Shown here: in pieces, positions 44,576 through 51,766 of the stretch | Numbering within the stretch: position 1 is the first letter of the stretch | Layout of the letters: every line of letters begins with the position of its first letter | NCBI GenBank assembly: GCA_030427705.1 | Contig: JAUIBR010000025.1 | Coordinates: 34,868 to 98,867, forward strand | DNA length: 64,000 bases | Direction: 5' to 3' | From: a bacterium | Lineage (GTDB): Bacteria; Myxococcota_A; Bradymonadia; Bradymonadales; Bradymonadaceae | The notes under the pieces: model-generated | Told to the model about the DNA's origin: nothing | Database searches by the model: none | What the model saw: the letters and a program-made list of their open reading frames with translations, nothing else | Program-made: the position numbers and the translations under genes

Positions 44576-45411
44576 CAACTGGCCCGAATGTAATCTTTCA
44601 ATGCGCTCCCCTGAGAGCGATTGTCCACGTTCGGCGCTCCGAATCCGGCCTCCAAATCCCCAAGGTGCACAATTCGAAAGTCCAAGCTGTAGCGTGTCGT
44701 CCCCAACGCTTGTTTTCGGGTTTGGTGGAACTGCGCGCCCGAAAAGAGGAGGTTTTGTGAAGCCTCACAGGAAAATCCAACCTCTTGATTTATAACGACT
44801 TCATCGGTGACGCCGGGGTATTCTGCTTTGACGCCGGCCTCCCGATTCTGCCAGCCAATCTTCAACTCCCAACCGTCTCGCACCCAATCTGAGTAGTCGA
44901 AAATCTCGGAGTTGTTTGGGACAACCGAATTATAGAACTCTGGGTAGAAAACGAACGTCTCCTCTTCCCGCAGGTCATCCAGCGGAACCCACCAGGTTAT
45001 CAGCTGTTGCGGATGGGCATACCAGGTGTCGCGATGTGCATAGTAGACGGCTTTGGCCCTCGGGTTCTGATGACCGTCGTGCTTTATCACCCGGATTCGC
45101 GCCGGATCGAATGCGACGTCTGTTCGATCGAAGCCGAACGACTCGATCAATTCAAACAACATGTCGTGGTATTGCGACTCCATGAACAGTTCGTGTCGCA
45201 CCTTGCCGATGCGCTCAAAGAACTCCTCGTCCGAGTAGCGCTCATGCGCATGGCGCAAGTCTTCGCCGACGTGATGTTTGAGGATGTTGCGGGCAGCGTT
45301 AGAAAGACGCTCCGATGCGGCGTTGGGGGCGGTCAGAAAAATGTCGCCACCATAGATCGCGTGCCTCAGTGCCGGGTTGGATGCGGGAACTTCGGTTCGA
45401 ATTGCGTTCAT
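44575..45411 (-). CDS. Fe(II)/2-oxoglutarate-type oxygenase (phytanoyl-CoA dioxygenase-like)
   Basis: A 278-residue protein from ATG 45411 (ATGA overlap with the methyltransferase stop). AHRDTWYAH gives the H-x-D pair of a 2-His-1-carboxylate iron site. The distal His and the 2-oxoglutarate-binding Arg are likely in SGAQFHQTRKQALGTTRYSLDFR (shown as separate pieces: FHQTRK and TRYSLDFR). The region TWWVPLDDL is also typical of the cupin core. It would hydroxylate, desaturate or otherwise oxidise a small substrate, plausibly an intermediate or carrier-bound acid of the operon. The assignment rests on motif order, not a database match. A weak dispersed element copy lies near its 3' end. Confidence 0.75.
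   Translation of the reverse strand: MNAIRTEVPASNPALRHAIYGGDIFLTAPNAASERLSNAARNILKHHVGEDLRHAHERYSDEEFFERIGKVRHELFMESQYHDMLFELIESFGFDRTDVAFDPARIRVIKHDGHQNPRAKAVYYAHRDTWYAHPQQLITWWVPLDDLREEETFVFYPEFYNSVVPNNSEIFDYSDWVRDGWELKIGWQNREAGVKAEYPGVTDEVVINQEVGFSCEASQNLLFSGAQFHQTRKQALGTTRYSLDFRIVHLGDLEAGFGAPNVDNRSQGSALKDYIRAS
44762..44781 (+). repeat. dispersed element copy F (divergent)
   Basis: GCCTCACAGGAAAATCCAAC in the oxygenase gene. It keeps CCTCACAGGAA but diverges afterwards; could be chance. Confidence 0.4.
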
Positions 45412-46154
45412 TGATGCCCCTTGTGTGCCACGACGATACATCGACGCGAATCGGCTGTGAGCGAACTAGCGTCGGTTCCCCCATAGAATTCGACGTTTGA
45501 GAACCCGGCGGACGCAAGTAACTCACCGATTCGGTGAGGCATGTACAACTTCACAGACGTGTCGAATTCCACGCGTTTGCCATTGGGCAGATAGTAGGTC
45601 CAATGTTTCAAAATGCGTCCCGCACCCAAATCGAGCGTGCTCTCACGGGTCAACACAATGTCGCCGTCTTCGGTGGTTCGTCGCGTGACAACATCGCGCT
45701 GAAAGTGGCGAATCACCGCGGGCGTATTTAAGAAGTCTAAAGCGAAGACGCCACCGGGCTTTAGACTACGATACGCTGCAATCAACATGTCGAGGTTGGC
45801 GTCGTCGGATTCCGCATAGCCCCAGCTTGTCCACCAATTGATGACGGCGTCTGACTGGTCTGCGACGAAGGTCGCAGCGTCGTCGGCGATGAACTCTCCC
45901 CGGCCTTCAGCGCGGTCGAGGGCCTGCCGAATGTAGAGGTCTGCTTGGTCGACGCCCACGACATCAAAACCCGCATTCAACAACGGGATTGATAACCGCC
46001 CATTGCCGCAACATTGGTCGTACACTCGAGCACCCGGGCTCAGTGAGAGCTTCTGAGTCAAGAAGCTGATCGTTTGGTCGACCTCAGCAGGCGAGGACTG
46101 GTCGAGCAGCAAAAGAGCAAGGTTCTCGTCGTAAAATTCACTCCACCAGGTCAT
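45408..46154 (-). CDS. SAM-dependent methyltransferase
   Basis: A 248-residue class I methyltransferase from ATG 46154, which overlaps the stop of the asparagine synthetase-like gene (ATGA); the longer in-frame version to 46247 lies inside that gene. It has motif I VYDQCCGNGRLSIPLL, the acidic loop GVDQADLYI, and motif IV/post-I region VINWWTSWGYAE, followed by SLKPGGVFALDFLN. N-terminal WWSEFYDENLA is typical of small-molecule methyltransferases. Position in the operon suggests it methylates an intermediate or product (O- or N-methylation undetermined). Confidence 0.9.
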   Translation of the reverse strand: MTWWSEFYDENLALLLLDQSSPAEVDQTISFLTQKLSLSPGARVYDQCCGNGRLSIPLLNAGFDVVGVDQADLYIRQALDRAEGRGEFIADDAATFVADQSDAVINWWTSWGYAESDDANLDMLIAAYRSLKPGGVFALDFLNTPAVIRHFQRDVVTRRTTEDGDIVLTRESTLDLGAGRILKHWTYYLPNGKRVEFDTSVKLYMPHRIGELLASAGFSNVEFYGGTDASSLTADSRRCIVVAHKGHQ

Positions 46155-47956
46155 GGCGTCTCCATCGAGAATCGGGTGTGAATCGCGGCCGCCGAGAGCA
46201 GTGTAAAGAACGCGGATTCCAGCTCTTGCGCTGGATAGGAACGCCACACCGCCTCGATCTTATTCGTGTCAACAAATGGCATTGTTTTGCATGCTTCCAA
46301 AATCATCTCTAACCCAGATTTTGTCGCTGCCACGGGAGGGCCAACGAATGGTTGCTTTCGCCGCGAGAGGATTGAGGAGGGCACCACGTCTTTCAGAGCT
46401 GCTTTGAGCAACGCCTTCTCGTTTGTGCCTTGGATTTTCTGTTCAAGCGTTTGGTGCACAGCGATGTCATGGACCGCGCGATCCAGAAACGCAGGGCGTC
46501 CTTCGACCGAGTTAGCCATCTCGGTACCGTCCCCAAGTGTCTTCAAGATGTAGCCAGCCAATGTCCAGCGCGACCACATGTACGCAGACCGGTCAGCAGG
46601 AGGAAGGTCCCTCAAGTCTCGCCCAATATCCTCGCGCATTTCGGCAACCAGTTCCGATTCTGGCAGTGCGATGTTGTTCAGCAGCGATTGTGCAATCTCA
46701 CCGTTGCGTCGCTTGGCGCGTACAAATGCGGGAACGAAACCAAAGGCGTTTTCCCAGTGGAAACACGAATCGTCGTTTCCATCCGAGACCATGATTCCTC
46801 GCAGCGTCGGATCGAGTCCTGCGATGTCGGCACCCTGATCTTGCTGGAAATGCGGATAGCCACCAAACAACTCGTCGGCACCTTCTCCTGTCAGGACAAC
46901 TTTGAAGCCCGCATTTCGCACCGCACGACTTAGCAAGAACTTCGCCGGTAAGTGTGCGTTGATTGCCAAGCCTTCAGCGTAATAAGCCGCGTCAAACGTC
47001 GCATCGAGCAGGCAAGGGCCAGATAGACTCACAGCAGTGAGGTCCACTCCGATTGCGTTCGCAGCCTGAGTTGCGAAAGGCAACTCGTCATACTCAGCAT
47101 CGTCAAAGCTAACGGCGAATGCATGCACGTCTGGAACGTGTTGCGACAGGATCGCCGTGCACGCCGTCGAATCCAGTCCACCGGACAAGTACGTAGCGAC
47201 AGGGACATCAGCCTGGGCACGCAGTTTTACGGCTTCTGTCAGAGCGTCCAGAACGTTGGCGGCAGTCGCGCCTTTGGCCTGTGGGTCGAATCCAGGGCTG
47301 AAGTAGTCAACGACACGGACCCCGTCGTTTGTGGCGATGACCACGCTTCCTGGACGCACACTGCGAACGCCATCGAACAAGGTGCGTGTCGTTGGCATGT
47401 ATTGGTGTGTGAAAGCATGTGCAAGACTAGTCATGTCCCACCGCGGGCGGAGCACACCTGCGGCAAAAAGCGCTTTGGCTTCGGATGCGAAAGAGACCTT
47501 CGAACCAGTTTGGGTCCAGACGAGTGGCTTGACGCCAAAACGGTCACGGCCCGCCACCATCCGTTGTTCCTTGGAATCCCAAACAACGAACGCGAACTCA
47601 CCACGAAGATGATGTACACAGTCGATGCCGTGCTCTTCATACAAGTGGACGACAATCTCGGAGTCCGTCTCCGTCTGGAATACATGCCCCTTTGTTTCCA
47701 GTGTCCGGCGGGTCTCTTGCCAGCCATAAAACTCGCCGTTGACGATCGCCACGATCGAGCCGTCCTCGTTGCTTATCGGTTGCGCACCGTTCGACAATCC
47801 GACAATCGACAGACGTGTGTGCACCATTGAAACATCAGCCGTCGCGCAGTGCCAATGGCCCCAACCGTCTGGACCACGATGGCGTAGCGATGTCACTACC
47901 CGGTCAATCTGCCCGGGCTCTAGCATCGTCCCCAATGTTGCGAAGATTCCACACAT
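46151..47956 (-). CDS. glutamine-dependent asparagine synthetase-like enzyme
   Basis: A 601-residue AsnB-type protein. The glutaminase domain keeps the catalytic Cys2 (MCGIF), RLSIVGLSNGAQP and NGEFYGW. The synthetase domain has the PP-loop SGGLDSTACTAIL and GEGADELFGGYPH. Because Cys2 is intact it should use glutamine ammonia and form amides, unlike beta-lactam synthetases, which lose this Cys. In natural-product operons such enzymes amidate carboxylates or make an amide bond. The start overlaps the dehydrogenase stop (TAATG). True asparagine synthesis is possible but the context favours a specialised role. Confidence 0.93.
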   Translation of the reverse strand: MCGIFATLGTMLEPGQIDRVVTSLRHRGPDGWGHWHCATADVSMVHTRLSIVGLSNGAQPISNEDGSIVAIVNGEFYGWQETRRTLETKGHVFQTETDSEIVVHLYEEHGIDCVHHLRGEFAFVVWDSKEQRMVAGRDRFGVKPLVWTQTGSKVSFASEAKALFAAGVLRPRWDMTSLAHAFTHQYMPTTRTLFDGVRSVRPGSVVIATNDGVRVVDYFSPGFDPQAKGATAANVLDALTEAVKLRAQADVPVATYLSGGLDSTACTAILSQHVPDVHAFAVSFDDAEYDELPFATQAANAIGVDLTAVSLSGPCLLDATFDAAYYAEGLAINAHLPAKFLLSRAVRNAGFKVVLTGEGADELFGGYPHFQQDQGADIAGLDPTLRGIMVSDGNDDSCFHWENAFGFVPAFVRAKRRNGEIAQSLLNNIALPESELVAEMREDIGRDLRDLPPADRSAYMWSRWTLAGYILKTLGDGTEMANSVEGRPAFLDRAVHDIAVHQTLEQKIQGTNEKALLKAALKDVVPSSILSRRKQPFVGPPVAATKSGLEMILEACKTMPFVDTNKIEAVWRSYPAQELESAFFTLLSAAAIHTRFSMETP

Positions 47957-48837
47957 TAGCGCCTCGGGTCGAAGAAGTGTTTGTGGGTTTCATCCGCTAA
48001 GAGTCGTTCGAAGAACTGCATGTCGTCGGTCATGGGGTGGACTGGGCCAAGAATGCTGTCGACGTTAATCTTGTCAGTCGCAAGCCAATCGATTGCTTGC
48101 TGAAAACTACCGTAGTGGGCGCCGTGGAGTGTGAGTTCTTTTCGCACGGCATTGAGCAAGTCGAAAGACACCGCCGCGCTCGGGCGACTTTTCAGGATCA
48201 CGGTTCCACCCACCCTCGCAAGGCGGATGGCCTCCCCGAGCGAGTTCGCGTCAGTTTCGACCACGAAATCGAACGAGCCATCACTTCCTCCGCGCCCAAC
48301 TTCGACGGACTCGAAACCGGCTGTTTGCAGAACTTCCAAGGTGAGCTGCGCAATGCGCCCATCACCGAGCACCAACCCGCGGTCCGATGTTCGCAGTTTG
48401 TCCAATGGAGCCATCGATGCGGCGAGCGGCTCGACATACGCAGCCAGCTTGGGTGGCACCTTCTGTGGAACGACAAACAGCAGGTCGGATGGCACCACGA
48501 TGAATTCAGCGAATGCGCCATGAAAATCGACCCCCATCATCTGCAGCCATTGGCATGGTCCATCGCAGCCGCCGCACGATTTCAATGGCATCGCGACAAC
48601 TCGATCTCCGGGTTGCACATGGTCAACGAGTGCTCCTGTCTCTTGGACAATTCCAGAAAACTCGTGACCAAGTGTGACAGGGGTTTGGCAGGCCAGGTGC
48701 CCAAGAGCGGCATAGATATCGGTTCGGCAGATTCCGACGAGCTCGATCCGGACCAGCACCTCATCATCTCGTTGGATACGTGGTGTCGGGATATCGGCGA
48801 GCTGGACGGTATCTGCTTCTCTGATTAGCGCTTTCAT
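47956..48837 (-). CDS. zinc-type medium-chain alcohol dehydrogenase
   Basis: A 293-residue MDR protein, short for the family (usually about 340). Start at ATG 48837 because AGGAG is six bases upstream; the ATG two codons earlier touches the Shine-Dalgarno. It has the catalytic zinc region GICRTDIY and LGHEFSGIV, a reduced structural lobe (SCGGCDGPCQW, three cysteines) and a weak nucleotide loop LVLGDGRIAQLTL (GDGxxA rather than GxGxxG). First gene of the six-gene operon; it could interconvert the aldehyde released by the A-T-R reductase and an alcohol. Confidence 0.9.
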   Translation of the reverse strand: MKALIREADTVQLADIPTPRIQRDDEVLVRIELVGICRTDIYAALGHLACQTPVTLGHEFSGIVQETGALVDHVQPGDRVVAMPLKSCGGCDGPCQWLQMMGVDFHGAFAEFIVVPSDLLFVVPQKVPPKLAAYVEPLAASMAPLDKLRTSDRGLVLGDGRIAQLTLEVLQTAGFESVEVGRGGSDGSFDFVVETDANSLGEAIRLARVGGTVILKSRPSAAVSFDLLNAVRKELTLHGAHYGSFQQAIDWLATDKINVDSILGPVHPMTDDMQFFERLLADETHKHFFDPRR

Positions 48838-48854
48838 TTGCATCTCCTGCCTTT

Positions 48855-48889
48855 GTGTTATTTTTACACTAAGGTTGGGCCGCTGGCAA
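48855..48889 (-). promoter_or_regulatory. promoter and dyad for the biosynthetic operon
   Basis: On the minus strand TTGCCA (48889-48884), 17-bp spacer, TAAAAA (48866-48861), in the 78-bp gap before the dehydrogenase start. A GTGT-N7-ACAC dyad (48855-48869) spans the -10, a typical place for a repressor. Confidence 0.5.
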
Positions 48890-48915
48890 GGAGAGTGCTC
48901 TCAGCGGCGCGGTAT

Positions 48916-50499
48916 CTAGCTCAGATGGTCTTCAAGAACCCGACAGGCGGTTTCAATAACGGAGACTCGAGCAAATCGTTTTTGCTCGGCAGAAACGAGA
49001 TGCCAGGGGGCGACGGCGGTCGACGTGCGTTCGACCATGTCGTGTACCGCGTTTTTGTACAGCGGCCATTTCTCGCGATTTCGCCAGTCTTCATCGGTGA
49101 GTTTCCACTGTTTGTGCGGGGTCTCGGCGCGGGCGTTGAACCGGGCGAGCTGCTCATCTTGCGAGATGTGCATCCAATACTTGATGAGGACCGTTCCATG
49201 ACGACAAAGCTCGGACTCGAAATAGTTTATCTCGTTGTAAGCACGTCGCCACTCGGCCTTGGATGCAAATCCTTCCACGCGCTCCACGAGCACTCGGCCA
49301 TACCAAGTCCTGTCGAACACCGTGACGCGACCATCACGTGGTAGGTGGCGCCAAAACCGCCAGAGGTAGTGATGGGCGAATTCCTCGTCAGTCGGGGCGG
49401 CGATGGGTATGACCTGATAGAACTTAGGGTTTAGCGGAGAAGTCAGACGCCGAATTGCCCCACCTTTTCCGCCGGCATCTACGCCCTCAAACGCGCAGAC
49501 CACAGAGCGGTTTTGTTGCCGTGCCTTTAGCGCGAGGTGCCCAAACCTCGCCTGCGCAGCCTCCAATCTCTCGTCATATTCGTCCCGGCCCAGTTTCGCG
49601 GACAGGTCCATCTTGTCCAAAATCGTCGTGGAGTGTGGGCCCGGCACAATCAGTTCCGAGTCGGACAATCTGCTGCTCGAACCTGCTGGCGAGTTGTCCT
49701 TGTCCTTCTTCTTCTTTTTCTTCTTCTTTGCGTCGCCGTTCTTTCGTTCCAACTCCTCTTCCCAAACTTCTTGAGCGAGCAACTGCTTCTCTTTCTCCTC
49801 AATCGCCCGCCGCATCGCGTCGAGCAAGAGATTCCCGACCTTGAGCTCCCGGTAGTTTCCATCCGCCCCTTCAATCAGGTGCCACGGCGAACGTCCAGTG
49901 CTGGTGCGCATGATCAAGTGTTCGGCGGCGTTCACGAAATCATCGAACCTTTTTAGATTGTCCCAATCCTTCTTTGTGACACGCCAACTCTGAAGCTCGT
50001 CGTTGGCGAGTCGTTTGAGCGTGCGCTCAAGCGTATCACTTGGGATGTGCATCCAGAACTTGATGACCAACGCGCCGTCATCGGCAATCATTCGTTCGAA
50101 TGTCGAAATCACGGTCAGCGCTTCGTAGAATGCGCCTTCATCCTGATTGTAAACAAAGTCGACAAAGGGGCGGGAGTACCACGCGGAAAGGAAGACGCCC
50201 ATCGTCCCAGCTGCCGGCAAATCACGCCAATATCGCCAGAAATCGGGTCGTTGCGACTCTTCGTCGGAGGGTACATCGTAGGCACGTGTCTTGACCCATC
50301 GAGCGTCCATCCACTCAAGCAATCGACCGGTAGTTTCGCTTTTGCCAGCGCCGTCGACACCACCAAACACGACGACGGTCGGGATGCCGAGACGTCGCAT
50401 TTCACGCTGCGCATCAAGCAGGTCTTGGCGCAGTTTTGTTGACCGTTCTTTGAACTCCTGTTTGGAAATCTCGCGGCCGAGTTCAACAGTTTCGAACAT
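48916..50499 (-). CDS. pap: polyphosphate:AMP phosphotransferase (two PPK2 domains)
   Basis: A 527-residue protein with two PPK2 kinase domains. Domain 1 (about 20-225) has the Walker A GGVDGAGKSET and domain 2 (about 300-520) EGVDAGGKGGAI; both have later lid motifs (VFLSAWYSRPFVDFV; VFDRTWYGRVLVERV). A Lys-rich linker (poly-K run at about 258-268) joins them. This two-domain form matches class II PPK2 (PAP), which uses polyphosphate to make ADP from AMP. The poly-K linker is coded mainly by AAG/AAA and could bind polyphosphate. Divergent from the RsgA region; 78 bp downstream the biosynthetic operon begins. Confidence 0.92.
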   Translation of the reverse strand: MFETVELGREISKQEFKERSTKLRQDLLDAQREMRRLGIPTVVVFGGVDGAGKSETTGRLLEWMDARWVKTRAYDVPSDEESQRPDFWRYWRDLPAAGTMGVFLSAWYSRPFVDFVYNQDEGAFYEALTVISTFERMIADDGALVIKFWMHIPSDTLERTLKRLANDELQSWRVTKKDWDNLKRFDDFVNAAEHLIMRTSTGRSPWHLIEGADGNYRELKVGNLLLDAMRRAIEEKEKQLLAQEVWEEELERKNGDAKKKKKKKKDKDNSPAGSSSRLSDSELIVPGPHSTTILDKMDLSAKLGRDEYDERLEAAQARFGHLALKARQQNRSVVCAFEGVDAGGKGGAIRRLTSPLNPKFYQVIPIAAPTDEEFAHHYLWRFWRHLPRDGRVTVFDRTWYGRVLVERVEGFASKAEWRRAYNEINYFESELCRHGTVLIKYWMHISQDEQLARFNARAETPHKQWKLTDEDWRNREKWPLYKNAVHDMVERTSTAVAPWHLVSAEQKRFARVSVIETACRVLEDHLS

Positions 50500-50564
50500 T
50501 CATGATCCTGATTTTTGGTTGGCTAAACAGCGTAGCCCCAAACCAAAACAGGTGTCGAGAGTTG

Positions 50565-50592
50565 TTGACTTCGTTCGCGGAATCTCTATGGT
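50565..50592 (+). promoter_or_regulatory. predicted sigma-70-type promoter before the leader ORF and rsgA
   Basis: TTGACT (50565-50570), 16-bp spacer, TATGGT (50587-50592). Transcription would start near 50599 and read through the short ORF at 50627 toward rsgA. Confidence 0.55.
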
Positions 50593-50626
50593 TTGCCCGC
50601 TGATAACTCCAAACGCGGAGGCGACT

Positions 50627-50671
50627 ATGAATCCTACAATCCAAAAATCCCAAGCCTGGGTCGTCGCCTAA
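50627..50671 (+). CDS. possible 14-residue leader peptide upstream of rsgA
   Basis: ATG at 50627 with a good GCGGAGG six bases before encodes MNPTIQKSQAWVVA and stops at 50671, 78 bp before rsgA. The strong Shine-Dalgarno and preceding promoter suggest it is translated. It might be a regulatory leader ORF, but no attenuator hairpin with T tract follows. Coding is uncertain given its length. Confidence 0.45.
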   Translation: MNPTIQKSQAWVVA

Positions 50672-50749
50672 TTCACGCCGATCTCGGCAGTTTGATTTCG
50701 CAAAAATTTCAAATCTTCCGGTCGACATTCGACCGTTTGGAGCAGTGCA

Positions 50750-51766
50750 TTGAAGAACGAACAGAATAGTGAAAATACCTCACAGGAACTCGTAAGTGGT
50801 CGAATTATCTGTGAAACCGGTACTCTTTTTGAGGTTCGCGGCGAGGACGAGGTCCACCGCGTGGCTGTCGGAAGGAGTCTGCTGAACGAGGTTCGCCCAG
50901 CCGTTGGTGATTGGGTGACGCTCGATGAAAACAATGAACGCATCGTTGCTGTAGAGCCGCGAAAGTCTGAGATCGTGCGTCAGGCAGCAGGCAACAGAAC
51001 AAAACCACAGACAATCGCCGCAAACGTGGACGTGGTTTTTGTTGTGACCTCGATGAACCAAGAGTTCAACGAAAGTCGCCTGGAACGATACCTCACGATG
51101 ATCTGGAACGCCGGGGCAACTCCCGTTGTCGTGTTGAATAAGAGCGATCTTGCGGAGGACCCACAAGACTTCGTGGATCGTGCGGAGTTGGCGGCGTTGG
51201 GCTGCCCTGTGGTTCCTGTAAACGCGCTTGAGGATGGGGGGCTTGAGGCACTTCGAGCTGTCATGGAGCCCGACAAGACCTACCTGTTGGTAGGGTCCTC
51301 AGGTGTAGGCAAGTCGACCATCACTAATGCATTGGTTGGTGAGTCGTTGCAGGAGACCGCTGGAATTCGTGAGGACGATGACGAGGGGCGGCACACCACA
51401 ACGAATCGAAGACTCATTGAGTTGCCCGGTGGTATCGGGAGTTTGATCGACACCCCTGGCATGCGCGAACTCCAACTCTGGGACGCCGAAGATGGCCTTT
51501 CTGAGACATTCGCAGATATCGAAGAGCTCGCCGAAACCTGCAAGTTTCGAGATTGCCAACACGAGTCTGAACCCGGCTGTGCTGTGCGACGCGCCATCGA
51601 GGAGGGCGACCTCGACCTCAGACGATTCTCTAACTATCTGAAATTACAGCGAGAGCTTGAGTTTCATGACAAGAAGAGGGACGTCGCAGCTACCCGCGCA
51701 GAACACCGAAAGTTCGCGCGGGTTGTGAAGGAGGCCAAGGCGGCCAAGGACGGAAAGGTCTATTAG
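50750..51766 (+). CDS. rsgA: ribosome small-subunit-dependent GTPase A
   Basis: A 338-residue circularly permuted GTPase starting at TTG 50750 (GGAG eight bases before). An N-terminal OB-fold (about 15-90) is followed by the permuted motifs: NKSDL first (VVLNKSDLAED), then the P-loop GSSGVGKST and DTPGMREL. A C-terminal zinc cluster C-x4-C-x6-C (CKFRDCQHESEPGC) and helical domain complete it. RsgA helps late 30S subunit maturation and dissociates on GTP hydrolysis. A dispersed element copy lies in the first codons (T-S-Q-E-L-V). Stop overlaps the convergent lipoprotein gene by 4 bp. Confidence 0.96.
   Translation: MKNEQNSENTSQELVSGRIICETGTLFEVRGEDEVHRVAVGRSLLNEVRPAVGDWVTLDENNERIVAVEPRKSEIVRQAAGNRTKPQTIAANVDVVFVVTSMNQEFNESRLERYLTMIWNAGATPVVVLNKSDLAEDPQDFVDRAELAALGCPVVPVNALEDGGLEALRAVMEPDKTYLLVGSSGVGKSTITNALVGESLQETAGIREDDDEGRHTTTNRRLIELPGGIGSLIDTPGMRELQLWDAEDGLSETFADIEELAETCKFRDCQHESEPGCAVRRAIEEGDLDLRRFSNYLKLQRELEFHDKKRDVAATRAEHRKFARVVKEAKAAKDGKVY
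50777..50796 (+). repeat. dispersed element copy G
   Basis: ACCTCACAGGAACTCGTAAG within the first codons of rsgA; matches the consensus at nearly every base. Confidence 0.75.

Noticed and set aside
46226..46245. ATAGGAAC string in the asparagine synthetase-like gene
   Set aside because: Only eight bases match the dispersed element consensus; expected by chance.
46151..47956. Idea that the AsnB-like enzyme with the 2OG-type oxygenase forms a beta-lactam pathway
   Set aside because: The glutaminase Cys2 is intact, unlike beta-lactam synthetases, and no carboxymethylproline or related synthase is present.
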